From: Vibrio cyclitrophicus
GTDB taxonomy: Bacteria > Pseudomonadota > Gammaproteobacteria > Enterobacterales > Vibrionaceae
Direction of reading: 5' to 3'
DNA length: 64,000 nucleotides
Assembly: GCA_023206055.1 (NCBI GenBank)
Contig: CP065366.1
Location: forward strand, 744,001 to 808,000
A program made the translations under genes and the position numbers. Below, one piece after another: positions 21,108 through 29,500 of the stretch. How positions within the stretch are numbered: the stretch's first letter is position 1; each line of letters starts with the position of its first letter. Under the pieces are notes generated by a model. It was not told where the DNA came from and did not search any database. It worked only from the letters and a program-made list of their open reading frames with translations.

Positions 21108-23324
21108 ATGGCTTCAGCTCAATTTTCATTGAAAGAACGCGACAAAAAAAGATGGTTAAAAGATCGTCTCGTCCGTTTTTCGGTGACATGTGGTGCGGTC
21201 AGTGTTCTAGCTGCTCTGGTGTTGATCTTTGTTTACTTGGCAATGGTCATTTTACCGGTATTTTCTGATACTGGTTTAGAGACAGACCAAGCCGTGAAGA
21301 CCGTTGCTGTAGAAAAGCCTATCGTCTTATCTGTTGATGAATATGGTCAACATGCATTTACTATCGAAAAATCCGGTTTGGTACAGTTTTGGGATCTAGA
21401 GTCTCAAAATACACAATCTTACTTTGAGCGTGATGTTGTAGCTAACCCAATCGCCTTTTCTCGAAATACCCCATCTGAAAACTGGTTTGCCTTTGTTGAC
21501 AGCGCAAGTAATCTCACTTTTTTCTATCCTGAGTATAGTGCGCCTGTGTTGAAAAAGGGTATCGAAGCCGAGCCTAAAATTGAGAAAATCACTCTCCCTG
21601 AATCGTTTTTAAATGATGAATCATCAAATGGGGCGACGATCGACAAATTCGCGTTCTCAAAAAATGGTCGTGGGATTACAGTTGCTGCTCAGTTAAGTGA
21701 CCAGCGAGTCTTGGTTAAGTGGTATCAGAGTGACCTTACTGGTCAGTATATTTTTCAAAAGAGCCAATGGCTATCGGACAAGTTGGGCTTGCAGCAGCAA
21801 CTGATCGTCACACCTGATGGGCAGACTTTGTATCTCCGAGCACAGTCGGATTTGGTTGTTTTGAAGCTATCAGATAACGGTTTTGATGTTCGTGAAGTGA
21901 TCGATCTTAGCTTAAATGATGCGAAGCATTCCGTTAAAAGCATCGATTTATTGTCTGGCGCATACTCGTTGTTGGTTACACATGAGGACGGACAAGTTTC
22001 CCAATGGTTTGATGTACTCAAAGATGAACAGCGTAGTCTGACTCACATCCGCGATTTTCAACTAGCTGAAGAAGTGCAATTTATTTTGCCTGATACTTAC
22101 CGAAAAGGTTTCTACAGCTTTTATAAGAATGGCACATTACAAAGCCATTATACGACCAGTGAGAAGCTTTCTCTATTTGAACGAGCATTCGATAAATCAC
22201 CTACATTAGCAGCCATGTCTGCTAATGAATTACATCTGGCAACGCTAATTGATGACAAAATAAGCGTGGCTAAAGTCGACAATGAATACCCACAAATTTC
22301 GTTTTCATCGCTATGGCAAAAAGTCTGGTATGAAAGCTATCCTGAGCCACAATACGTTTGGCAATCAACGTCGGCGAACGATGACTTTGAAGAGAAATTC
22401 AGTTTAGTTCCGATAACGTTCGGTACTATCAAAGCCGCTCTATTTGCGATGATGTTTGCCGTGCCGGTTGCCGTGCTCGGAGCTATTTATACCGCATACT
22501 TCATGTCTCCACGTATGCGAAGAGTAGTGAAGCCTTCGATAGAGCTGATGGAAGCGCTTCCAACCGTGATCATCGGGTTCTTGGCTGGGCTTTGGTTTGC
22601 TCCAATCGTCGAGACGCATTTAACGGCCGTCTTCTCATTAATGGTGTTATTACCACTGAGCACACTGTTGACTGGACTTGTTTGGTTCTGTTTACCGAAG
22701 ATAGTAACGAGTCGCTTCTCTAATGGTTGGCACGCACTGATATTGATTCCGGTATTAGTGATTACAGTGGTTTCTGTGTTTGCTGGTGGAAACAGCATTG
22801 AAACCTTGTTATTTGACGGTGATATTCGTACTTTCTTGGCTAGCTATGGCATCGACTTTGACCAACGCAATGCGCTGGTGGTTGGTTTTGCTATGGGCTT
22901 TGCAGTCATCCCAACGATTTTTACTATTGCGGAAGACGCTATTTTCTCTGTACCTAAACACTTATCTGATGGCTCATTAGCGTTGGGTGCGACGGCGTGG
23001 CAGACACTTATTTATGTGGTGTTATTGACGGCGAGTCCAGGTATCTTTTCTGCGGTTATGATGGGTCTTGGACGAGCGGTTGGTGAAACTATGATCGTGT
23101 TGATGGCGACAGGTAATACTCCAATTCTTGACTGGAATATTTTAGAAGGGATGAGAACGTTATCGGCAACGATTGCTGTTGAACTGCCAGAATCTGAGGT
23201 GGGAGGTTCTCATTTCCGCTTGCTGTTCTTGGCTGCACTCTTACTGTTTATCTTTACATTTGCGGTGAACTCAGTCGCTGAGTGGGTTAGACAAAGATTG
23301 AGAGATAAATATCGTGCGCTGTAG
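21108..23324 (+). CDS. pstC: Phosphate ABC transporter permease PstC, long form
   Basis: Protein of 738 residues against about 319 in E. coli. A first membrane helix (about 25-51) is followed by roughly 390 residues outside the membrane. That part shows repeated strand-rich segments of beta-propeller appearance (for example FWDLESQN, HEDGQVSQWFDV). The binding-protein-dependent permease domain begins near 440 (TFGTIKAALFAM) and includes ALGATAWQT and GRAVGETMIVLMATG. The C-terminal part is certain; the role of the large insertion is unknown. It heads pstC-pstA-pstB-phoU. Confidence 0.93.
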   Translation: MASAQFSLKERDKKRWLKDRLVRFSVTCGAVSVLAALVLIFVYLAMVILPVFSDTGLETDQAVKTVAVEKPIVLSVDEYGQHAFTIEKSGLVQFWDLESQNTQSYFERDVVANPIAFSRNTPSENWFAFVDSASNLTFFYPEYSAPVLKKGIEAEPKIEKITLPESFLNDESSNGATIDKFAFSKNGRGITVAAQLSDQRVLVKWYQSDLTGQYIFQKSQWLSDKLGLQQQLIVTPDGQTLYLRAQSDLVVLKLSDNGFDVREVIDLSLNDAKHSVKSIDLLSGAYSLLVTHEDGQVSQWFDVLKDEQRSLTHIRDFQLAEEVQFILPDTYRKGFYSFYKNGTLQSHYTTSEKLSLFERAFDKSPTLAAMSANELHLATLIDDKISVAKVDNEYPQISFSSLWQKVWYESYPEPQYVWQSTSANDDFEEKFSLVPITFGTIKAALFAMMFAVPVAVLGAIYTAYFMSPRMRRVVKPSIELMEALPTVIIGFLAGLWFAPIVETHLTAVFSLMVLLPLSTLLTGLVWFCLPKIVTSRFSNGWHALILIPVLVITVVSVFAGGNSIETLLFDGDIRTFLASYGIDFDQRNALVVGFAMGFAVIPTIFTIAEDAIFSVPKHLSDGSLALGATAWQTLIYVVLLTASPGIFSAVMMGLGRAVGETMIVLMATGNTPILDWNILEGMRTLSATIAVELPESEVGGSHFRLLFLAALLLFIFTFAVNSVAEWVRQRLRDKYRAL

Positions 23325-23431
23325 TTTTAAAGGTTTTCCTCAATGTGTATCAATGGCTTTTAGTAGCTTGGCTAGTGTATCCCGAGATCTTTGCAGCTCC
23401 TTGAGTTCAGCTCGTCAGAGCAAGGTCGATC

Positions 23432-25144
23432 ATGATGAATAAGTTGAAGTCATTATTATCTTGGGTTAAATCGGGCTCTCCTTGGATATGGCTAACGGGT
23501 GGGGCGGTGAGCATCAGTATGCTTTCTGTTCTCGGCCTAATGCTGTTGATTGGTTGGAAGGGCTTGACCTATTTTTGGCCAGCACCTTTGTACCAATGGC
23601 AAGTTGATTCCAAAGACTTATCGTTAGTGGTCGATCTTGACGAAACCGTATCAAAACAAGATCTATTGATTGGTCAGCTATATGAACGCAAGTACATCCC
23701 GATAGAGCAAGTTCCACAAGTCCATGACCTTTTGTCGCCTCAAAATTTGTCGACAGGGCTAATACAGCGCTTAAGTATCAAAGTAGCGAACAGAGAGCTT
23801 TACCCAGCCGATTTTGTTGCAATTTTGGATGTTAACTTACGTGAACCAACAATGCCGGTCGATTGGGTTGTGATTGAGCGAAGTCGAGGTGGTTATTTCT
23901 TTGGTAAGCCGGTGGGTTTTAAATCCGCTTCTGGCACATTTGATTCGAATATAGACCAAAAGCTTGAACAAGGTTTAGCGTTCGCCGATACGTTACGTAA
24001 AGAAACCTCGCGCGTTGTGAACCAAGAAATCCGCAATATCAGTTGGCAATTGGAAAACTTGCGTTTAGAAAAACGTAAGCTTGAACTCAATGAGTCAGTG
24101 AGTGATGAATACCTTAAAACCTATACTCAAACTAAACTGGAATTAAATCGCCAGTTGGGTGAAGCCGAAGTTAAGCTTGAGCACCTTAGAACGCAGCTTA
24201 ATGTCGAAAGTTTACTCGTTGAGGATATGACAGGCGAGTTGGTCGAAATCTCGCTCAGTCACATTCTCGATTATTGGTACCCGAATAATATGTCTTATCT
24301 TGAAAAGGTTGGGCATTGGGGTAAACAAGTCTGGAAGTTCTTATCAGAGAACCCAAGAGACTCAAACTCTGAAGGCGGTGTGTTTCCTGCGATTTTCGGC
24401 ACAGTATTGTTGGTTATTCTTATGTCGATCGTCGTGATGCCTCTTGGTGTGGTCGCTGCGATATATCTTCATGAATACGCAAAAAACAATGCACTAACAC
24501 GTTTGATTCGTATCGCCGTGATTAACTTGGCGGGTGTACCGTCGATTGTGTATGGCGTTTTTGGTTTAGGCTTCTTCGTCTATACCATTGGTGGTTCAAT
24601 TGATACGTTGTTTTATGCAGAGCGATTACCCGCTCCGACATTTGGCACGCCGGGTCTACTTTGGTCAGCACTAACCTTAGCGGTATTGACGCTTCCAGTC
24701 GTTATCGTAACCACTGAAGAGGGCTTAACGCGTATTCCTAGCTCTGTGAGGCACGGTTCATTAGCGCTTGGTGCGACTCAATTTGAGACGCTTTGGCGTA
24801 TTGTTCTACCGATGGCAAGCCCTGCGATTATCACTGGTTTGATTTTGGCAATTGCGAGAGCTGCGGGGGAAGTTGCACCATTAATGCTGGTGGGTGTTGT
24901 GAAATTAGCATCAAGCTTGCCAGTCGATGGTCAGTTCCCGTATCTACACTTAGACAGAAAGTTCATGCATTTAGGCTTTCATATCTACGATGTTGGTTTT
25001 CAAACCTCTAATATCGAAGCGGCACGGCCTTTAGTGTATGCGACTTCATTTTTATTGGTTACGGTGATTGTTGGGTTGAATTTAACCGCTATCAATATCC
25101 GTAATAACTTGCGTGAAAAATACCGAACCTTAGGACAAGATTAG
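23432..25144 (+). CDS. pstA: Phosphate ABC transporter permease PstA, long form
   Basis: Protein of 570 residues against 296 in E. coli. The start is ATGATG at 23432 with AAGG upstream. One helix (about 17-42) precedes a 270-residue extracytoplasmic region. That region includes a charged, heptad-like coiled coil (about 185-262, with QEIRNISWQLENLRLEKRK). The permease domain begins near 315 (FPAIFGTVLLVILMS) and contains ALGATQFETLWRIVLP and ARAAGEVAPLM. PstB starts at the next base after its stop. PstC carries a comparably large insertion, so the two may pack together. Confidence 0.93.
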   Translation: MMNKLKSLLSWVKSGSPWIWLTGGAVSISMLSVLGLMLLIGWKGLTYFWPAPLYQWQVDSKDLSLVVDLDETVSKQDLLIGQLYERKYIPIEQVPQVHDLLSPQNLSTGLIQRLSIKVANRELYPADFVAILDVNLREPTMPVDWVVIERSRGGYFFGKPVGFKSASGTFDSNIDQKLEQGLAFADTLRKETSRVVNQEIRNISWQLENLRLEKRKLELNESVSDEYLKTYTQTKLELNRQLGEAEVKLEHLRTQLNVESLLVEDMTGELVEISLSHILDYWYPNNMSYLEKVGHWGKQVWKFLSENPRDSNSEGGVFPAIFGTVLLVILMSIVVMPLGVVAAIYLHEYAKNNALTRLIRIAVINLAGVPSIVYGVFGLGFFVYTIGGSIDTLFYAERLPAPTFGTPGLLWSALTLAVLTLPVVIVTTEEGLTRIPSSVRHGSLALGATQFETLWRIVLPMASPAIITGLILAIARAAGEVAPLMLVGVVKLASSLPVDGQFPYLHLDRKFMHLGFHIYDVGFQTSNIEAARPLVYATSFLLVTVIVGLNLTAINIRNNLREKYRTLGQD

Positions 25145-25963
25145 ATGTTCTCGATTAATGAAACCTTGGGTTACCAAGCACCACTTGATGTTCACAACTT
25201 GAAGGATGAGCAAATTGCTATCTCGATTGAAGGGCTAAATCTTTATTATAAAGAGAGCCAAGCACTTGATGATATCTCGATGCAGATCCCTAAAGGGCAG
25301 GTGACAGCTTTTATCGGTCCTTCTGGTTGTGGTAAGTCGACTCTTCTGCGTTGTATTAATCGCATGAACGATCTTGTTGAAGGCTGTAAGGTTTCTGGGA
25401 AAGTGAAGCTTCATGGTAAGAACGTGTATCACCCTAAGGTTGATGTCGCGACTCTACGACGTCGTGTTGGCATGGTATTCCAACGCCCGAATCCTTTTCC
25501 TAAATCTATCTATGAAAACGTAGTTTATGGATTGAGGTTGCAGGGTGTGAGTAATAGCCGAGATCTTGATGACGCCGTCGAGCGTTCTCTGCGTGCGGCT
25601 GCGTTATGGGATGAAGTTAAAGACCGACTGCATGAAAATGCCTTTGGTTTATCTGGTGGTCAACAGCAGCGCTTGGTGATTGCTCGTGCGGTTGCCATCG
25701 AACCTGAAGTGTTGTTATTAGATGAGCCAACATCGGCACTCGATCCGATTTCGACATTGACGATTGAAGAGTTGATCAACGATCTCAAAACACAATACAC
25801 AGTGGTGATTGTTACCCACAACATGCAACAAGCCGCGCGTGTCAGTGACCATACTGCCTTTATTCATATGGGAAAATTGATCGAGTACTCAGATACGGAC
25901 TCAATTTTTACGTCTCCATTGAAAAACCAGACGGAAGACTACATTACTGGTAGATATGGCTAA
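25145..25963 (+). CDS. pstB: Phosphate ABC transporter ATPase PstB
   Basis: Protein of 272 residues. Walker A is GPSGCGKST near 58, the Q-loop is in VFQRPNPFPKSIYENV, the signature LSGGQQQRL near 164, Walker B VLLLDEPTSALDP near 183, and the H-loop VTHNMQQA. The MNDLVEGCKVSG and RVSDHTAF segments are typical of PstB. It starts immediately after the pstA stop and powers phosphate import. Confidence 0.98.
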   Translation: MFSINETLGYQAPLDVHNLKDEQIAISIEGLNLYYKESQALDDISMQIPKGQVTAFIGPSGCGKSTLLRCINRMNDLVEGCKVSGKVKLHGKNVYHPKVDVATLRRRVGMVFQRPNPFPKSIYENVVYGLRLQGVSNSRDLDDAVERSLRAAALWDEVKDRLHENAFGLSGGQQQRLVIARAVAIEPEVLLLDEPTSALDPISTLTIEELINDLKTQYTVVIVTHNMQQAARVSDHTAFIHMGKLIEYSDTDSIFTSPLKNQTEDYITGRYG

Positions 25964-26037
25964 CCTCTACAGAGGTGTCATCTAGAGCTAAGTCACTCTA
26001 CAAAAATGGCTTTCTTCATTTCTTTCAAGGAGCAAGT

Positions 26038-26736
26038 ATGCATTTCGGTCGCCACATTTCAGGGCAATTCAATGTCGAGTTAGAATCGATCCGTACTCAT
26101 GTATTGACCATGGGTGGGTTAGTGGAGCAGCAACTCTCGTTTGCAATGCAGGCGCTTCATAAAGACGATGTTGAATTGGCTAAAAAAGTGATTCGTGATG
26201 ACCACAAAGTGAATGCGATGGAAGTATCGATTGATGAGGCTTGTACTCGAATCATTGCAAAGCGTCAGCCGACAGCGAAAGATCTGCGTTTGATTATGGC
26301 GATCATCAAAACCATTACTGATCTAGAACGTATTGGTGACGTTGCCTCTAAAATCGCTCAAGGTGCGATAGAGATCCCTTCGACCAAAGAGCAGAAATTC
26401 CATGTTTCGTTAGAGCCTCTTTGCCGTCAGGCTATTACTATGCTTCATCAAGTATTAGATGCATTTGCACGAATGGATGTAGATGCCGCAGCAGAAGTTC
26501 ACAAACTTGATGATAAGTTGGATGCGGAGTACGAGGCCGTGATTCGTCAGTTGATGACGTACATGATGGAAGACCCTAAGAACATTCCTAACATTTTACA
26601 AGTGATGTGGTCTGCAAGGGCGATTGAGCGAGTAGGCGATCGTTGTCAGAATATTTGTGAATACATCATCTATTTCGTGAAAGGCAAAGATGTCCGTCAC
26701 CTAGGCGATCAAAGCTTAGATGACGCACTGAAGTAG
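26038..26736 (+). CDS. phoU: Phosphate signalling protein PhoU
   Basis: From ATG 26038, behind AAGGAG, the product has 232 residues (E. coli 241). Starting at the in-frame GTG 25975 would prepend 21 atypical residues. The three-helix-bundle repeats are visible, with DLRLIMAIIKTITDLERIGD in the first and MWSARAIERVGDRCQNI in the second; these acidic motifs bind metal. PhoU restrains PhoR when phosphate is plentiful. It ends the pst operon, 9 bp from a convergent gene and without an obvious terminator. Confidence 0.96.
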   Translation: MHFGRHISGQFNVELESIRTHVLTMGGLVEQQLSFAMQALHKDDVELAKKVIRDDHKVNAMEVSIDEACTRIIAKRQPTAKDLRLIMAIIKTITDLERIGDVASKIAQGAIEIPSTKEQKFHVSLEPLCRQAITMLHQVLDAFARMDVDAAAEVHKLDDKLDAEYEAVIRQLMTYMMEDPKNIPNILQVMWSARAIERVGDRCQNICEYIIYFVKGKDVRHLGDQSLDDALK

Positions 26737-26745
26737 GTATTAACT

Positions 26746-27237
26746 TTAGAATCGAATAATTGCACCAAGGTTAAGGTTGATTGTTGTGTCGTAAGGCACA
26801 AAGGTCTTATTGTGATCAAAAATATTCATATCAACACCAGCTCGTAGCCCAAGCACTGGTGTTGCTTGGTAAACGTAGGCTCCACCAAGACTTAATCCAT
26901 GCGCTGTCTTCTCTTCAATTTCGCCGTTGCGCGTTTTTGTACCGTCATAACTTGCCACACCAATCTCAGCCTGAAAGCCGTGGGTTTGGTTTCTTCCAAA
27001 CATATTTTGGATACCAACACGATACGCATCAACCGTTTCGTCATACCGATCGCTGTCATACCAAAGGTGCGAATAGCTAAGATAAAGGGCACCTAAATTT
27101 GCCACATCAGTGATGCCAGCCTGAACACCGAAGCCATGATAAGAGCCAATTTTTAGTTCTGGGGATAAATGAAGAGCACTTGCTGAAACGGAAGTAGAAA
27201 AGGCAGAAAGTAAAAGCAGGGAAGTTTTTATCTTCAT
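26746..27237 (-). CDS. Small outer-membrane beta-barrel protein
   Basis: The likely start is ATG 27237 (AGG upstream), giving 163 residues with signal peptide MKIKTSLLLLSAFSTSVSASA. An upstream in-frame start at 27309 would bury the signal. Alternating hydrophobic strands and a final aromatic (LNLGAIIRF) fit an 8-stranded outer-membrane barrel recognised by Bam. No specific family is recognised. It is convergent with phoU. Upstream, between it and the next gene on the same strand, lies an insertion sequence. Confidence 0.7.
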   Translation of the reverse strand: MKIKTSLLLLSAFSTSVSASALHLSPELKIGSYHGFGVQAGITDVANLGALYLSYSHLWYDSDRYDETVDAYRVGIQNMFGRNQTHGFQAEIGVASYDGTKTRNGEIEEKTAHGLSLGGAYVYQATPVLGLRAGVDMNIFDHNKTFVPYDTTINLNLGAIIRF

Positions 27238-27348
27238 AAAAATACCTGAAGCAATTAGCCGTCCGTGGCTGCAATGAATTTTGATTCGAATTGTTCGAAA
27301 GTGGGTCAACTTTGATTAGATGTTAAAACCCAACAATTGAATGATCGT

Positions 27349-27367
27349 AAAAAGCCAGCTTAGAAGC
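27349..27367. terminator. Left half of a terminator split by the insertion sequence
   Basis: These 19 bases joined to 28805-28813 recreate AAAAAGCCAGC-TTAGAA-GCTGGCTTTTT. That is a perfect hairpin terminator which would have served the beta-barrel gene at 28821-29372. The insertion separates the arms by about 1.4 kb. Confidence 0.75.
27357..27367. repeat. Target-site duplication, left copy
   Basis: AGCTTAGAAGC here is repeated exactly at 28794-28804, bracketing the element. Eleven bp is in the range for IS4-family elements. A 12-bp reading (adding T) is possible because the element may start with AATGCCG. Confidence 0.85.
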
Positions 27368-27387
27368 TAATGCCGTTCGGATAAGCA

Positions 27388-28710
27388 TTACTGCTTGAAC
27401 CTAAACGGATATTTGGCTGGAACAAAGAGGACTGAACGTGGAAACGTTCGGTCCTTTCTTTTATCCGGAAGAATGAAGTGACTCAGACTTTCTCTCATCC
27501 TTTTAAGTTTGACTGGTAGGGTTCCGTCTGGGCTTAAAGCTAGCCAACGTAATTGCGCATCAATAAGGTTAATTGCGGCGGTAAAACTTACCCTAGTTGC
27601 TCGAACCCCGGCTTCTGAAGCTATCTTAACCATCTCTAATCGCACTAAGTTATAGGCAAGTAATACGCCCCAAAGCTCTTGCTTCACTCCGGCAGAAAAA
27701 CGACTTCGTAAAGTGACGTGACTTTGCAGTTGAGTCTGTTTAATTTCACCATAACCTTCTTCTATCTCCCAGCGTTGCCAATAAATACGCAGCAGGCTTT
27801 CTAGCGAGTATCTACTAGGGTCTGTAAGTGAAGTAATAAAACCTTTTATCTCACCTTTTGGCTCTTGATATAGGACTAATCTGGCTTCCCAACGTGCGGG
27901 TAAATTCGGATTCTGCCGTTGAGCTTGAGGAGAGATAGGCATTGAGATGAGCATGTCGTTCTCAGCATATTTCTCCAACACTTCATAGCGTAGCTTACGT
28001 TTTGCAGGCATTAACCAGTGAGCATTTTCCGCACTCTCTTGCCACGACAACAAAAGGTCTGCCGAGAAATAACAACGATCAAATAAGGTCAATGAGTGTG
28101 CGGGGATATCATTGAATAGGCGCTTGGCTAGGGTCGTTTCACCGACATGACAACCATCAAAAGCTGCCCCCATAATCATTCGTGTTTCTGTTGACATCAA
28201 AGCGACTAAACGAAGTTGAGGGTAAGGTTTCAATTTTTTAGAGATGAACCCAAATTCTTCAGCGTTCTCTGTGGAATCTTGACACCTAAATGTTGTCCCA
28301 TCGACAGCAAGAACATTAAGCCCTAAGTCTTTGTCTTGTTGAAGGATATCTTCGCGCCAAGCCTTTACCGTTGTGTGAAACAGAGCCGCTAACGGACTCT
28401 CATCTAGACGTCGGCGTGAATCAGTTAGGACACTGGGTGCAACACGAGACCAACTATCTTCAGGTTTAGGCTGAAGTGCGATGTCTAATGAACTGCATAC
28501 CTCTTTGATAGACATGTTGCGTTGCAGTCCCATCCAAATAACTAACCAGACAGCTTGCTGAGCGGGAAGTCGGCGTCGTCTTATGCTCGCTTTATTGGTT
28601 TCAAGAAGAGCTTGTTCTATCCACTCAATCTGAATGGCGTCGACGACAGATTCATAATTGTCGGCATCTTCAATGGTCTCGTGTGCCATTGCTAATTCTT
28701 GTTCAAGCAT
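27388..28710 (-). CDS. IS4-family DDE transposase
   Basis: Protein of 440 residues from ATG 28710 (MLEQELAMAHETIED); ATG 28689 and an upstream TTG at 28728 are alternatives. The N-terminal domain (RRRLPAQQAVWLVIWMGL, then the SRRRLDESP region) precedes the catalytic core. Catalytic residues are Asp in VLAVDGTTF, Asp in LTLFDRCYF, and Glu in the YREK-type motif YWQRWEIEEGYGEIKQ. It is full length without frameshift. The only good ribosome site (GGGGA) is inside a strong hairpin. Confidence 0.94.
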   Translation of the reverse strand: MLEQELAMAHETIEDADNYESVVDAIQIEWIEQALLETNKASIRRRRLPAQQAVWLVIWMGLQRNMSIKEVCSSLDIALQPKPEDSWSRVAPSVLTDSRRRLDESPLAALFHTTVKAWREDILQQDKDLGLNVLAVDGTTFRCQDSTENAEEFGFISKKLKPYPQLRLVALMSTETRMIMGAAFDGCHVGETTLAKRLFNDIPAHSLTLFDRCYFSADLLLSWQESAENAHWLMPAKRKLRYEVLEKYAENDMLISMPISPQAQRQNPNLPARWEARLVLYQEPKGEIKGFITSLTDPSRYSLESLLRIYWQRWEIEEGYGEIKQTQLQSHVTLRSRFSAGVKQELWGVLLAYNLVRLEMVKIASEAGVRATRVSFTAAINLIDAQLRWLALSPDGTLPVKLKRMRESLSHFILPDKRKDRTFPRSVLFVPAKYPFRFKQ

Positions 28711-28745
28711 AAAAAAAATCCCCATCAACGTTGTTGATGGGGATT
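28711..28745 (-). terminator. Terminator-like hairpin immediately before the transposase start
   Basis: On the minus strand, AATCCCCATCAAC and GTTGATGGGGATT form a perfect 13-bp stem with loop AAC, followed by a run of T that abuts the ATG at 28710. The 3' arm contains the GGGGA ribosome site. It should stop or silence transcripts entering from the beta-barrel gene upstream. Confidence 0.85.
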
Positions 28746-28793
28746 ATCTGCTAACTGCAAGATCGTTCAAGTCTTCTTAAACGATCGGCATTA

Positions 28794-28804
28794 AGCTTAG
28801 AAGC
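28794..28804. repeat. Target-site duplication, right copy
   Basis: AGCTTAGAAGC, identical to 27357-27367. The nine bases after it (TGGCTTTTT, 28805-28813) are the other half of the disrupted terminator. Confidence 0.85.
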
Positions 28805-28820
28805 TGGCTTTTTCAATTTA

Positions 28821-29372
28821 TTAGAAGCGGTAACCGACAGTCCATGAGAATGTATCGTAATCTACGTCATCGTAGCTCGCGAATTCAAAGCGCATATCAG
28901 TGTAAAGGTGTTGTCCGAATTCAGCTCGACCACCTAGGCCAACAACGAAGCTTGTATCGTTGTATGATTCAGTCCACGTTGTATCTGAATAGCTAATAGA
29001 ATTATCTTCGCTTTGACGCGCTAGGCCAAGGACACCGTAAGGTTTCAAAGAGAAACCATCCAATTCAAATTTATAACCGATGTCAGCATCAACTTGGAAC
29101 TTGTAACCATCGATCTCAGCTTTTATGCCTCCAACATTTTCGTCGTCACTATTCGTTGCGTAAGAAACGTTGATACCTACGATACGGTTAAATTCATAAC
29201 CATATTCAAGTTTGATACCGTTACCCCAATCAACTGTGTCATCAGCTAGCCAATCGTCTACTTGAGTTTGGTTGTAACCGATACCCACACGGTGTTGGCT
29301 GTCAAAGTTGTTTGCAAGAACAGGAACAGAAAGTAGTGAAGCTGAAATCAGGGTAGTAAGTGCAATTTTCAT
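28821..29372 (-). CDS. Outer-membrane beta-barrel protein
   Basis: Protein of 183 residues with signal peptide MKIALTTLISASLLSVPVLA and mature start NNFDSQH. Alternating strand pattern (HRVGIGYNQTQ, LEYGYEF, GYKFQVDADIGYKF) and a terminal Phe (SWTVGYRF) indicate an 8-stranded barrel of OmpX/OmpA-like type. The acidic loops suit a marine organism. The insertion sequence begins 27 bp past its stop and has split its terminator, so its transcripts now run into the element's right end. Specific function is unknown. Confidence 0.8.
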   Translation of the reverse strand: MKIALTTLISASLLSVPVLANNFDSQHRVGIGYNQTQVDDWLADDTVDWGNGIKLEYGYEFNRIVGINVSYATNSDDENVGGIKAEIDGYKFQVDADIGYKFELDGFSLKPYGVLGLARQSEDNSISYSDTTWTESYNDTSFVVGLGGRAEFGQHLYTDMRFEFASYDDVDYDTFSWTVGYRF

Positions 29373-29500
29373 ATTGGTCTCTATCTAGGGTTAACTTAAC
29401 TGCACGATCCTTCGTAGTTCAGTATCCGTTTTGACAGGGATAATATTAAACAGTGTTTTATTTTTAGGCTAAGTAGTATTTTTCATAATAGCAATAAGCC

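Larger units (their letters stand above)
27368..28793 (-). mobile_element. Complete IS4-family insertion sequence
   Basis: A 1426-bp element with imperfect inverted ends. The left end starts TAATGCCGTTCGGATAAG and the right end, read inward, TAATGCCGATCGTTTAAG (15 of 18 match). It is flanked by 11-bp direct repeats AGCTTAGAAGC and contains one transposase gene filling nearly all of it. The ends, duplication and intact gene suggest a fairly recent, potentially active insertion. The exact IS name was not determined. Confidence 0.92.

Noticed and set aside
27331..27360. First reading of the IS ends as AAAAAGCCAGC inverted repeats with no target duplication
   Set aside because: Those arms are the two halves of the host terminator. 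With TAATGCCG as the true ends an exact 11-bp duplication appears.
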